Below are positions 11,741 through 22,141 of a stretch of 64,000 bases of DNA, one piece after another. Made by a program: the position numbers and the translations under genes. Source of the stretch: Armigeres subalbatus. Its lineage: Eukaryota > Arthropoda > Insecta > Diptera > Culicidae. Each line of letters opens with the position of its first letter. The first letter of the stretch is position 1. The notes under the pieces are model-generated. The model ran no database searches, was not told where the DNA came from, and saw only the letters and a list, made by a program, of their open reading frames with translations. The stretch is from the NCBI RefSeq assembly GCF_024139115.2, contig NC_085141.1, positions 175,348,994-175,412,993 on the forward strand, given 5' to 3'.

Positions 11741-12801
11741 CAGTTGTTCTTCAATAACTGCATCCGTTACGGAGGTTGATCCACCGACCTTGACTCTATG
11801 GAGTTCGTAGACTACCTGGAGCCCACGACAACAACAAGAATCACTTGGAATACAAACATATACCAAGAAAGGGTCACGCTACTTGTTTATTCTTCGATAA
11901 CTGTCTCCATTACGGAGATTGATCCGAAGATCTTGACTGTATGGAGTTCGTAGACTACCTGGAACTCACGACAACAATAAGAACTACATGGAATAAAAAC
12001 ATATACCAAGAAGGGGTCACACAACAGGTTTATTATTCAATAACTGCCTCCATTATGGAGGTTGATCCACAGACCTTGAATCTATGGAGTTCGTTGACTA
12101 CCTGGAGCCCACGACAACAAGAACTACTTGAAGTACACACATATACCAAGAAGGGGTCACAAAACTTGTTTATTCTTCGATAACTGCCTCCATTACGAAG
12201 ATTGATCCACTGACCTTGACTCTATGGAGTTCGTAAACTACCTGGAACCAATGACAACAACAAGAACTACTTAGAATACAAACAAATACCATGAAGGCGT
12301 CACACAACTTGTTTATTCTTCAATAACTGTCTCCGTTACCAAGGTTGAACCCCATACCTTGACTCTATAGAGTTCGTAGACTACCTGGAGTCTTCGACAA
12401 CAACAAGAACTACTTGGAATACACACATATACCAAGAAGGGGTCACGCAACTTGTTTATTCTTCGGTAACTGCCTCCATTACAGAGATTGATCCGAAGAT
12501 CTTGACTGTATGGAGTTCGTAGACTATCTGGAACTCACGACAACAACAAGAACTACATGAAATACAAACATATACCAAAAAATGGTCACACAACTTGTTT
12601 GTTCTTCAATAGCTGCCTCCATTCGTAGACTACCTAGAGCCCACGACAACAACAAGAATTACTAGGAATACAAACCTATGCCAAGAAGGGGTCACAAAAT
12701 TTGTTTATTCTTCGATAACTGCCTCCATTATGGAGATTGATTCGAATACCTTGGCTGTATGGAGTTCGTAGACTACCTGGAACTCTACCTGGAATCTTTA
12801 G

Positions 12802-13098
12802 GGGCCCTCCTTAGCCGTGCGGTAAGACGCACGGCTACAAAGCAAGACCATGCTGAGGGTGGCTGGGTTCGATTCCCGGTGTCGGTCTAGGCAATTTTCG
12901 GATTGGAAATTGTCTCGACTTCCCTGGGCATAAAAGTATCATCGTGTTAGCCTCATGATATACGAATGCAAAAATGGTAACCTGGCTTAGAAACCTCGCA
13001 GTTAATAACTGTGGAAGTGCTTAATGAACACTAAGCTGCGAGACGGCTCTGTCCCATTGTGGGGATTTAATGCCAATAAGAAGAATAAGAAGAAGAAC
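12802..13098 (+). mobile_element. Feilai-type tRNA-derived SINE, full length
   Basis: About 297 bp. The tRNA-related head (CCTTAGCCGTGCGGTAAG) carries a box A-like segment near 12811. A perfect pol III box B, GGTTCGATTCC, sits at 12867-12877. The tRNA-unrelated body follows, with a tail of AAT/AAGAAG triplets. A second copy lies on the minus strand at 40752-41036. Feilai is an abundant SINE of Aedes aegypti; I identify it from its head and box B. It inserted into the 143-bp tandem array and would be mobilised by a LINE in trans. Confidence 0.85.
12867..12877 (+). promoter_or_regulatory. Pol III box B of the SINE
   Basis: GGTTCGATTCC matches the GGTTCRANNCC consensus exactly. The box A-like sequence about 45 bp upstream is weaker. 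Confidence 0.75.
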
Positions 13099-13500
13099 TG
13101 CTGAACTACGTAGCATGATCCACAGACCTTGAATCTTTGGAGTTCGTAGACTACCTGGAGCCAACGACAACAACAAGAACTACTTGGAATACAAACATAT
13201 ATCAAGAAGAGGTCACAAAACTTGTTTATTCTTCAATAACTGCCTCCGTTACTGAGGTTGATCCCCAGACCTTGACTCTATGGAGTTCATAGACTACCTG
13301 GAGCCCACGACAACAACAAGAATCACTTGGAATACAAACATATACCAAGAAGGGGTCACGCAACTTGTTTATTCTTCGATAACTGCCTCCATTACGGAGA
13401 TTGATCCGAAGATCTTGACTGTATGGAGTTTGTAGACTACCTGCAACTCACGACAACAACAATAACTACATGAAATACAAACATATACCAAGAACATGTA

Positions 13501-15560
13501 GTGTTGTTCTTTCGTGATACATTTTCACCCCTGTAAACATGTAGCTTGTCACCTACGGAACTAGTCATTTTCATTTCTTGCTATAACTGCAACATACGCA
13601 TTTATTTTAAATCACCATTATAAACAGCTTTTTAAAATAAGTGAAATTTAAATGTAGGTTAATATTTACAGTAGTTAGTAAATTTGTTACTAACGTTCTT
13701 ATACTCTATATATTTTCTCATCCAACCCACTAAAAAAACTAAAAAAATATGATATGTGTACCCAACCAGCGGATGGCAGATTTTAATACAATTCTGCATA
13801 AGAACTTTACAGAAACTGTATAATAAATTGGCATTTAAAATTTCGGAAGATTTTAATACAATTTTTGTATTTAAATAATACATATTTGTATTATTTTATT
13901 ACAATATTTGTATAAAAAGCTTACAGAATTGTATATGACAAGATTTTATACAATGATTGCCAGATTTGTTTTTTGGGTGTGGGGATGACTTTAAATATAT
14001 AAAATTTTGTTCAACCATCGTTTATGAGTGTCCCCTAAATATGAATTTCATACACAAATATCAAAATTAATGTTGTTAAACATTTTCAATTATGTTGTAA
14101 CATCATTTAGAATTGTTCTGATGTTCGATTCCATAACGACTTGATGTGTCGGTTTTACCCTCATGTGGTGTCGATCTTACCCGCACCCCAGCTATTTGGG
14201 CTGGAAGATGGACTGTTCGCGTTTTCATCATAAATCAAATTCTATCAAGAAATATTGTCCTGAGACCTCATGGACTGATGCATGAAGAGTCGAAGTATGC
14301 TTGTATGAAATTTCTAGTCCAGAAAATTGCTTCATAGATTGGGGAACTGTAAAGTTGCTTAAGGTGTCGGTTTTACCCACTTTTCCCCTACTCTCTATAG
14401 AACAAACTCTTAGTGATTTTGCACCTGTCCCATCAATAACACTCAATATATTGAACGTCTCTAAACTTTTTGGGGAACAAATTTTCAATCTTCAATGGAA
14501 CGTTTTTACTTCAGTCGTTTATTATATTCAATTTGTTTACCACAGGATATATTTATAACCAAATAATCTAATATTAACAAAATCATGGTTCATTATCAGC
14601 TTCGCAGAAAATGGATTACTTCCCACATATTGTTCCTTTCCGCGAGTTAGCATCTCAAATAACTCGATAGCACTTCAAAATTCCAATCAAAGTCAAGTGT
14701 GCTACCAAACTGAGTCAATGCACATCAGCTTCGCAGTTGCCCGGAGCACCCAAAAATGGATTAAGGTGTTATCCCACAAGCACTTCCCGCTACCAGAGAC
14801 TGATAATGCTAATGCTAATAGCAATACGATGCCTTATCAAACCGAAGCACAAGTCAACAAGTTAAATCGAAGATAGATTTCTTTCTGTCTGGTATGGGGT
14901 TTTCCTGAGAAGCAGTCCGTTCGATATTGATATATTCTGTCTTTCTTCGACTTTCACCTTTCACGACCTATTAGCCATTCTTCGCCGTAGGATTGCACTC
15001 GATTGCTGCCCGTTAGTCGGAATTGATTTTTCCGGCATATTGGTTTTGCCAACTTCCATTTATTTCACCAGCAGGATAAAGATACCCGACGACTCAACAA
15101 GTCAAGAATGCCGCTTGGTAATTGTTATGAATTTCCATACAAAAGTATAATGGTGGAATGTTCACCGGAATATCCTATCAAATATTGTTATATTGCTTCT
15201 CGTTCGTTCATGCTTCGGGATCAATTTCTATGGAGTGTAGGAGAACCGACTGACTGAAAGAAAAACGTCCAACGAAAAACAGAAAAGTGCTCCATGAAAA
15301 AAATTAAAGGAATTGTAATGCGAACAGTAACTTAATTCATTATTTTATACATTATTAAAGAGAGTTTCAGCCTAAGGCTGGTTCATCTCTGGTAAAACAT
15401 TTTATTGGAAGAAATAATAAATTCTATAGACAGAGATTTTTCTGCATTAACTTTAACGCAGACTTATTGAATTGAATAAACTTAATTGGTTTTTATTTAT
15501 CCAACTCTCAGCTTATGAACTACCACATTTATTGATTGAATGCTTTCGAACGATTTTTTA
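13501..15560. other. No gene recognised
   Basis: AT-rich. Opposing 63-86 codon ORFs at 14146-14558 overlap each other and have no domain. The word GCCTAAGGCTGGTTCATCTC at 15370-15389 resembles GCCCAAGGCTGGTTTATCTC in the 3' flank of the RTE copies (17801-17825 and its inverse near 24430), so a flank fragment may start here. Confidence 0.4.
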
Positions 15561-15704
15561 GGGAATTGCAATTCATGAAATCATGAATTCGTGCCTTTTG
15601 TGAGCATCCGTTAACCAAGGAGGTACGGCTCCATCAGCTTGTTCGGGCATCCAGCGGCTGAATGAGAAATGATATTCCCCGGAAGCTATATCTAATATGC
15701 CACC

Positions 15705-16970
15705 GCAGACTACGGGACTTAAGCTGGTTACGAAGTCCGTAATAAGCCCTATTTGCAGCTGCAATATGCCTTTTTACCTCGCGGGTAACATCATTATCGC
15801 ACGTCACTAATGTTCCAAGATACACAAATTCTTCTACCACTTCAAATTTTTCACCATCCAGCACTATTTCGCTACCACCACCACTAATGAACCCACGTTG
15901 ATTGCCAGCGACCATGTACTTCGTTTTGCTGGTATTGATCGTGAGTCCAATCCTCGCTGTCTCCGTCTTAAAAGACGCAAAAGCCTCTTCCACGGCACGG
16001 CGATCAATTCCGATAATATCGATATCGTCCGCAAATCCCAGGAGCATATGCGATTTTGTGATAATGGTACCGCTTCTTTGCACACCAGCTCTCCTAATCG
16101 CTCCCTCGAGCGCTATATTGAACAGTAGGTTCGAGAGTGCATCACCCTGCTTTAATCCATCTAAGGTAACAAATGACGTCGATATTTCATTCCGTTTCAC
16201 TGAATCGTACGCCGCCTTGAAATCAATAAACAGATGATGTGTCTGCAAGTTGTACTCCCGGAATTTATCAAGGATTTGTCTCAGGGTAAACATTTGATCC
16301 GTCGTTGATCGTCCCTCACGAAAACCTGCTTGGTATTCGCCGACGAAGGACTCTTCAAGCGGTCTCAATCTGTTGAACAGAATACGGGACATAATTTTGT
16401 ACGCCGAATTAAGGAGGGTTATTCCTCGGTAATTGGCGCACTCCAGTCTGTGCCCTTTCTTAAAGAGAGGGCAAATGAGGCCGTTCAACCAGCTAGCAGG
16501 CATTTCCTCGTCTTCCCATATTTTCGACATAATATGGTGCAGAACTTCATAATGCTGCTCACTGCCATGTTTGAGAAGTTCAGCCGGGAGCTGGTCCTTC
16601 CCCGCAGACTTATTGTTTTTCAGCTCTTTGACAGCTTTTTAACCTCATCTAGTGTAGGTGACTCCACAGCTTGTCCATCGTCGCTAATATTTATTCTGTT
16701 CACCGATGTACCGTCACTTCCTCCATTCAACAAAGTCTCGAAGTGTTGCTTCCACCTGGCAGCCACTTCAGTTTTATCTGTCAGCAAATTCCCTTGTTGG
16801 TCGATGCACATGACGGAAGATGGCGCTGTCTTTCTCCGCACGCCATTGACAGACTTATAAAACCTCCGCATATCGTTCTGCTCCATTTTTTCCTGCGCCT
16901 CACTAATCATTTGTTCTTCGTACTCTTTTTTCTTCCTGCGGTGGGTTCGTTTTTCGGCTGCTCTTGCTTC
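15705..16970 (-). pseudogene. RTE-clade LINE, copy A: truncated reverse transcriptase
   Basis: Reading on the minus strand, 17006-16620 gives the linker region before RT (RRKKKEYEEQ) and 16530-15705 gives RT, with the catalytic block FADDIDIIG near residues 165-173. Endonuclease is absent (5' truncation at 16970). The two RT parts are out of frame near 16620. About 35 residues after VKRNE are missing compared with the copy at 22628. The 3' end is cut at 15705, within the block KSRSL. In an intact element this protein performs target-primed reverse transcription; this copy is dead. Clade is judged from the RT and C-terminal motifs, which resemble mosquito RTE elements. Confidence 0.85.
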
Positions 16971-16979
16971 TGCTTCTGC

Positions 16980-17250
16980 CTCATACGCAGGAGGTTGTGG
17001 GTTCAATCCCAGGTCCGTTCCATTCTCCTACTTTGTATCTTTCTCTTTATTTCTCATGTTCTAGCAATCGCTAGAACTGGAAATGGACTTCCATACCGTT
17101 TTCATTACTATTCCTATACCTTCAACTTGAGTATTCTAACAGTAATCTGCTAGAATTGGAAATGAACTTTAGAGCTCGTTTCCTACATCCAATTAGAAAT
17201 TCCATCTGTTACCTTCTCCTATCTATCACATTGGCAGCTCGTTAACCAAG
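16980..17250 (+). mobile_element. Possible 5'-truncated tRNA-derived SINE
   Basis: GGTTCAATCCC at 17000-17010 fits the pol III box B consensus. It stands immediately beside the truncated end of RTE copy A, where box A would be expected but is missing. No further family match can be made from the window. Confidence 0.35.
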
Positions 17251-17545
17251 GCGTTCCTCTGCCTCTCCAACCTAACCCAGAATTCCAACAAATTCCGCAT
17301 GAACTCGTGGCAAGTGCAGAGGTATATTCGGCTTGCAGTGGGCGAGTGATTGCATCATCATTTCCTCCCCCTTCCCTACATTGACTTGCATTCTGACGTG
17401 GCAGGCGCCAGTATGACCTAACAAATGAGATCACCAGTACTTGTACATTGAAGATGTGTGCTAGTCCCAAGCAAACATCTGTTGGTTCCCTGTGCAAGAA
17501 CAGCTGATCTGGTCATAATGGAGTAGCAACTACGAGCAGTCAATC
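17251..17545. other. Unassigned sequence beside the RTE copies
   Basis: Moderately GC-rich. A 92-codon minus ORF (17219-17497) has no recognisable domain. It is probably part of the repeat that starts near 16980. Confidence 0.35.
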
Positions 17546-17573
17546 AAGCTCAAGCTCAAGCTCAAGAACGTAT
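17546..17573 (+). repeat. (CAAGCT)n microsatellite
   Basis: Four to five CAAGCT units lie exactly at the edge of the inverted arm that matches 24313-24656. Confidence 0.75.
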
Positions 17574-17934
17574 GCGTCGTGCCCTGAGTGCACTACTTTT
17601 AACTACATTTCAAATCTTTTTGCTCTCATCAACACTACTCAGAAAATAATTACTCAATTTTGAAAATAGTGTTTATGTGCTGGTGTAAAATAATTGTCTT
17701 ATTATTGTATTTGTCATTCAGGTCTTTTTTCTGTCATTCAGGTCAAACCGAAGTTTATTTGGATGTCTGATATACATAATATGACTTTATTAACCAAACC
17801 AGCCCAAGGCTGGTTTATCTCGATTAACATAACATGGAAATCATTAAATTTTCAATTTATCCCTCAGCCACTCTCTGTTAACCTTTTTGGATAGCCCCTT
17901 ATTCTTGCAGTGGTTTGGTGAAGTGTTTTGCCTG
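17566..17934 (-). repeat. Left inverted arm, 3' flank of RTE copy B
   Basis: The reverse complement of this stretch matches 24313-24656. Shared words are CAGGGCACGACGCAT, AATTGAGTAATTATTTTCTG, TCGGTTTGACCTGAAT and TTAACAGAGAGTGGCTGAG. Similarity stops at GTTCTTG next to the microsatellite. Both RTE copies B and C therefore share non-coding DNA beyond the LINE 3' end. Confidence 0.8.
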
Positions 17935-19424
17935 ATGCTTACTTGATACTTGATACTTGATGGGCTACAGTTCTTCGATGAACCTACGCCGAATGGAGTA
18001 TCCTTCTCCACTGGACTCTATCCTGGGCCAATCGCTTCCAGTTGCCCTGAACATTGAGCGCCCTCAGGTCCTCTTCAACTGCAAACAGCCATCGTGTACG
18101 CGGCCTTCCACGAAGCCTGCGGCCTCTTCCGGGTTCTCTACTAAATATTATCTTCGCTTGACGTTCTTCCGGTATACGAACATCGTGACCAGCCCACCTT
18201 AGTCTGCCGTGTTGTATAAGCTTAATAATATCCAGCCCTTTATACACCTGGTACAACTCGTGATTCATGCGACGCCGCCAGATACAGTTCTCCTGTTTAC
18301 CGCCGAGTATTCTCCGCAGCACCTTTCGCTCAAACACTCCGAAAGCTTTTCGATCAGTCTCCTTTAAAGTCCATGTCTCATGGCCGTATAAAGCCACCGG
18401 AAGAATCAGAATAGTATACAGCTCGAGTTTTGTTTTCGTTTGCAGACTACGGGACTTAAGCTGGTTACGAAGTCCGTAATAAGCCCTATTTGCAGCTGCA
18501 ATACGCCTTTTCACCTCGCGGGTAACATCATTATCGCACGACACTAATGTTCCAAGATACACAAATTCGTCCAACACTTCAAATTTTTCACCATCCAGCA
18601 CCATTTCGCTACCACCACCACTAATAAACCCATGTTGATTGCCAGCGACCATGTACTTCGTTTTGCTGGTATCGATATCGTCCGCAAATCCCAGGACCAT
18701 ATGCGATTTTGTGATAATGGTATCGCTTCTTTGCACACCAGCTCTCCTAATCGCTCCCTCGAGCGCTATATTGAACAGTAGATTCGAGAGTGCATCACCC
18801 TGCTTAATCCATCTAAGGTAACAAATGACGTTGATATTTCATCCGTAACCCTTACATTTGATTTTGATCCGTCCAACGTTATACGATTCAGCCGTATCAG
18901 TTTCGCCGGAAAACCATGTTCAAGCATAATTTGCCATAATTCATTCCGTTTCACTGAATCGTACGCCGCCTTGAAATCAATAAACAGATGATGTGTCTGC
19001 ACGTTGTACTCCCGGAATTTATCAAGATTTGTCTCAGGGTAAACATTTGATCCATCGTTGATCGGCCCTCACGAAAACCTGCTTGGTATTAACTGACGAA
19101 GGACTCTTCAAGCGGTCTCAATCTGTTGAACAGAATACGGGACATAATTTTGTACGCCAAATTAAGGAGGGTTATTCCTCGATAATTGGCGCACTCCAGT
19201 CTGTGCCCTTTCTTAAATATAGGGCAAATGAGGCCGTCTAACCAGCTAGCAGGCATTTCCTCGTCTTCCAATATTTTTGACATAATATGGTGCAGAACTT
19301 CATAAAGCTGCTCACTGCCGCATATCGTTCTGCTCCATTTTTTCCTGCGCCTCACTAATCACTTGTTCTTCGTACTCTTTTTTCTTCCTGCGGTGGGTTC
19401 GTTTTTTGGCTGCTCTTGCTTCCT
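17935..19424 (-). pseudogene. RTE-clade LINE, copy B: deleted RT and C-terminus
   Basis: On the minus strand, 19512-19312 gives the pre-RT linker (RRKKKEYEEQVIS). The frame then jumps to RT with loss of about 100 residues, and continues at 19002-18766 and 18736-17984. The catalytic FADDID is present, but the following ~45 residues are deleted. The C-terminal domain is complete (RLRWAGHDVR, GRGRRLRGRPRTRW). The 3' end carries three AAGTATC-type repeats (17940-17960). At least one frameshift (near 18765) and the deletions make it non-functional. It faces copy C, forming large imperfect inverted arms. Confidence 0.85.
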
Positions 19425-19798
19425 TGTACCAAAATGGTGGGTTGCAAAATGGTGCTGCAAAATGGTGGGTTGACATTAAGGAAGAAGCGCTCAACAGAGC
19501 TCTGGTCCCCACAAGTCCCTATCTCACGCTTCCACGGGTCGTCCGATGACAAAAGACCGCCAGCTAAGGGTTATGTACTTAGCTGGTAGTGCAGCCTGGG
19601 CTCTGTTGTCCTTCTGACATCAGCTAGAGTGAGAAGGTACGCCTCGAGCGTCTGTTCACCAGGAGGTGCGGCTCAAACAACGTCTGCCTGGTACCCAGCG
19701 GTTGATTAACGTAATGCTGTATCGCGTCAGCTATACCTAAGGTGGCAGCCCCATCATCGTGATGTAGGTAACGCGACCCCGGTAAGGTAGCTTACTGA

Positions 19799-20930
19799 AG
19801 CCTCTCAAATACCACGAAAAATGGAGATAGAAGAAAAAGAGAACGTTATTTTTGGCAACCGACCCGGCAACGAAATAAGGACTATAATTGGAAACTCGGT
19901 ATCTGGAATGTCAGGACCCTAAATGAATCTGGGCGAGTGAGCCTTCTGGCTCGCGAACTGCGGAAGGTTGGAGTGAACGTGGCCGCTATTCAAGAAGTCC
20001 GATGGCCCAGATCCGGAGAACGTGAATTCCGAGCTGTGGACCCCACGACCAACACTGCATTCAAGTATAACATCTATCACAGCGGCGGTGAAAAAGCAGA
20101 GCATGGAGTTGGTTTCGTAGTGATGGGCAAGCAGATGAAGCGAGTGATGGGGTGGAAACCCATTAGCGAACGAATCTGTGTGTTGAGGATACGGGGCAAA
20201 TTCTTCAATTACAGCCTAATCAACGTTTACGCACCGACAAACGATAAATCCGACGATGTGAAGGACACGATTTATGAATGTCTTGAAAAAGTCTATGGAG
20301 AGTGCCCAAAGCATGACGTGAAAATTGTTATCGGAGACGCTAACGCTCAGGTCGGTAGAGAGGACTTTTTCCGTCCCATTATCGGTAGGGAAAGCCTTCA
20401 CACCGCTACCAATGACAACGGCCTACGGCTAGTAAATTTTGCTGCTGCCAGAGGGATGGCCATCAGTAGCACATACTTTGCACGAAAGAACATCCGAAAG
20501 CACACCTGGAGACACCCAAATGGTGAAACTTGCAACCAGATAGACCATGTTCTGGTGGATGGGCGCCATTTCTCGGATGTTATCGATGTGCGGACATTCA
20601 GAGGTCCGAACATTGACTCTGATCACTACCTCGTTGTCAGTAAAATTCGATCACGGTTGTCAACTGTATCGAACGAAAGATCACAGCGAACGATGCGTTA
20701 CAATATCCAGCGATTGTCGGCGGAAGGAGTATCGGCTGAGTACCGTCAGAAGCTCAACGAACGGATAAGTGCAATCAACGTTAGCGACAACATCAACGAT
20801 CTATGGGAGTCGATCCATGGAGCGGTGAGCACAACAGCACGAGAAGTGGTAGGCACTGCACAGAGGCGACCCAGGACGGGTTGGTTCGATGTGGAGTGTC
20901 AGAGAGTGACAGACGAGAAGAACGTTTCCA
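19799..20930 (+). pseudogene. RTE copy C: AP-like endonuclease domain
   Basis: The frame is open from 19799 with no clear start codon. The first core block, LGIWNVRTL, lies at 19895-19921 and supplies the active-site Asn. It is followed by AIQEVRW (catalytic Glu), NVYAPTND, GDANAQVG, NQIDHVLVDG and SDHYLVV (the His/Asp pair), which are the canonical blocks of the APE-type endonuclease that nicks the target in LINE retrotransposition. All catalytic residues appear intact. The reading frame is lost at 20931, where a foreign element begins; the nominal ORF to 21013 is read-through into it. The length is as expected for the RTE endonuclease plus the start of the linker. Confidence 0.85.
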
Positions 20931-22141
20931 GATGTGTTAAATCCGAACGGCATGCTTCCCGCGCGCTAAAAAATTATAGCCGTATTTCTCTTAGTATTAT
21001 CATTCTAAAATAGTGTTTTTGTACGAATTGTGAAGCAAAACCTGTAATATCTTGTTGTACGACAAAAAAACAGAATAGAAGCAATAAGACCTGCAATATA
21101 GTGTTTTAATTGTCGGATCAAAATGGAGAGCAATAAATGCTTACGTTGCATTGATCGTAAAAGTGAGCGTTATACCATCTGCGAAGGGAGGTGCGCTAAA
21201 CGATTCCATGCTTCTTGTATTGGTCTATCTGAAGCAACTATGTGTGCGCTGTTTACGAAAAATATCCTGTGAATGTGTGACGGTTGCTTAGCTGAATATT
21301 GTACCAACCGTGATGCCGATGCTGAAGCAGCGACCGCCGACGATGAAGATACGTCTATTAAAACCGATACTGTCGAATCGGATATTGCAGAATTGAAATT
21401 GAAAGTTGAAGAAATTGTTGATGCGCTTGCCACTATCATCCCACATCGAAATTACTTTTACGAGAACGAGAACCTACATTCAACCCCTGTGCCATCATAT
21501 AATAGCCATCATTTGTTGAATGGGACGAAAGTCAGTAGCGGTAATGTCAACTCGAACGCCAGCGCGAATGCACATGATTGCACTCACTGTAACAATACGT
21601 TTTGTTTATTTATTACTAACGTCGACTGTCGTGCTTCAGAAAAAGATGTCCATCAGCTTGTTCGTGAATGCCTCAATATTGATGATCTGAGAACGGTTCG
21701 GATAAGGACACTAATACCAAAGGGACGAACGAGAGATGATTTGGATTACCTTTCATTCAAAGTTGTGCTGGATTCGAAGCTAGAATCGTTAGCAATGCTA
21801 CCGACAACTTGGCTTACTGGACTGAAATACCGAAAGTTTGAGCATCGGTCTGCAGTATGGATACCAAAGAATAGACATCATGTAACATAATCAATTAAGT
21901 ATGTGAATGAAATTTGATGTGAATGCAATTGTTATAATCGTTTCATTGTTGTAAGTTGTTAGGCGAGGATTCTTGAATTTTGTGCAAGTTGAGATAATGT
22001 TTTCATTTGATTTTTTTAGTTTAAAAGTATAATTGAAATGTTGCTTTTCCTGTAGTAATATAAATAGTACATAAGTATTTCAATAAGACTGTAATAGTCA
22101 GTTGGAATTAAATAAAATAAATAAATAAATAAATAAATAAA
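20931..22141 (+). mobile_element. LINE copy with ORF1 only (no ORF2), (AAAT)n tail
   Basis: Comparison with RTE copies A and B shows foreign sequence between AACGTTTCCAG (20920-20930) and AAGCCGGATGTTGG (22142). The insert has a ~190 bp leader, one ORF (21123-21890) with a PHD-like finger, ~220 bp of 3' sequence and an AAAT/AAATAA tail at 22109-22140. Endonuclease and RT are wholly absent although both ends look LINE-like. It is therefore a non-autonomous deletion derivative, or a separate ORF1-only lineage. Any target duplication is at most a few bases (AG/AAG). Confidence 0.8.
21123..21890 (+). pseudogene. LINE ORF1 with PHD-like zinc finger, one internal stop
   Basis: ATG at 21123. Residues 6-42 carry the pattern CLRC, CEGRC and HASC, completed by CDGC after an in-frame TGA at 21270-21272: four Cys/His pairs as in PHD fingers. 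An acidic linker with a heptad-like ELKLKVEEIVDAL stretch (possible coiled coil) follows. The C-terminal part contains FITNVDCRASEKDVHQLV and WIPKNRHHVT. ORF1 proteins of CR1/Jockey-type LINEs are nucleic-acid chaperones with such fingers. Apart from the single stop the frame is intact for 256 codons. Assignment to a clade is tentative. Confidence 0.7.

Larger units (their letters stand above)
11741..13500 (+). repeat. Tandem array, ~143 bp period
   Basis: GGAGTTCGTAGACTACCTGG recurs at about 11800, 11943, 12086, 12226, 12369, 12511, 12762, 13140, 13283 and 13425. Each unit continues with CACGACAACAACAAGAA, CATATACCAAGAAGGGGTCA and CTTGTTTATTCTTCGATAAC. One unit near 12620 is shortened. A Feilai SINE splits the array at 12802-13098. 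A short reversed block of the same unit lies at 46396-46740. The 80-codon ORF at 11941-12183 simply runs across units. Confidence 0.9.

Noticed and set aside
12802..12880. tRNA gene
   Set aside because: Box B is perfect, but the rest does not fold as a tRNA and the sequence continues as a SINE with a second copy elsewhere.
14146..14558. Overlapping ORFs of 63-86 codons on both strands as a gene
   Set aside because: No domain, no supporting splice sites, and equal openness on opposite strands suggests chance.
15898..16860. Plus-strand ORFs of up to 176 codons over RTE copy A
   Set aside because: They are antisense shadows of the RT on the minus strand.
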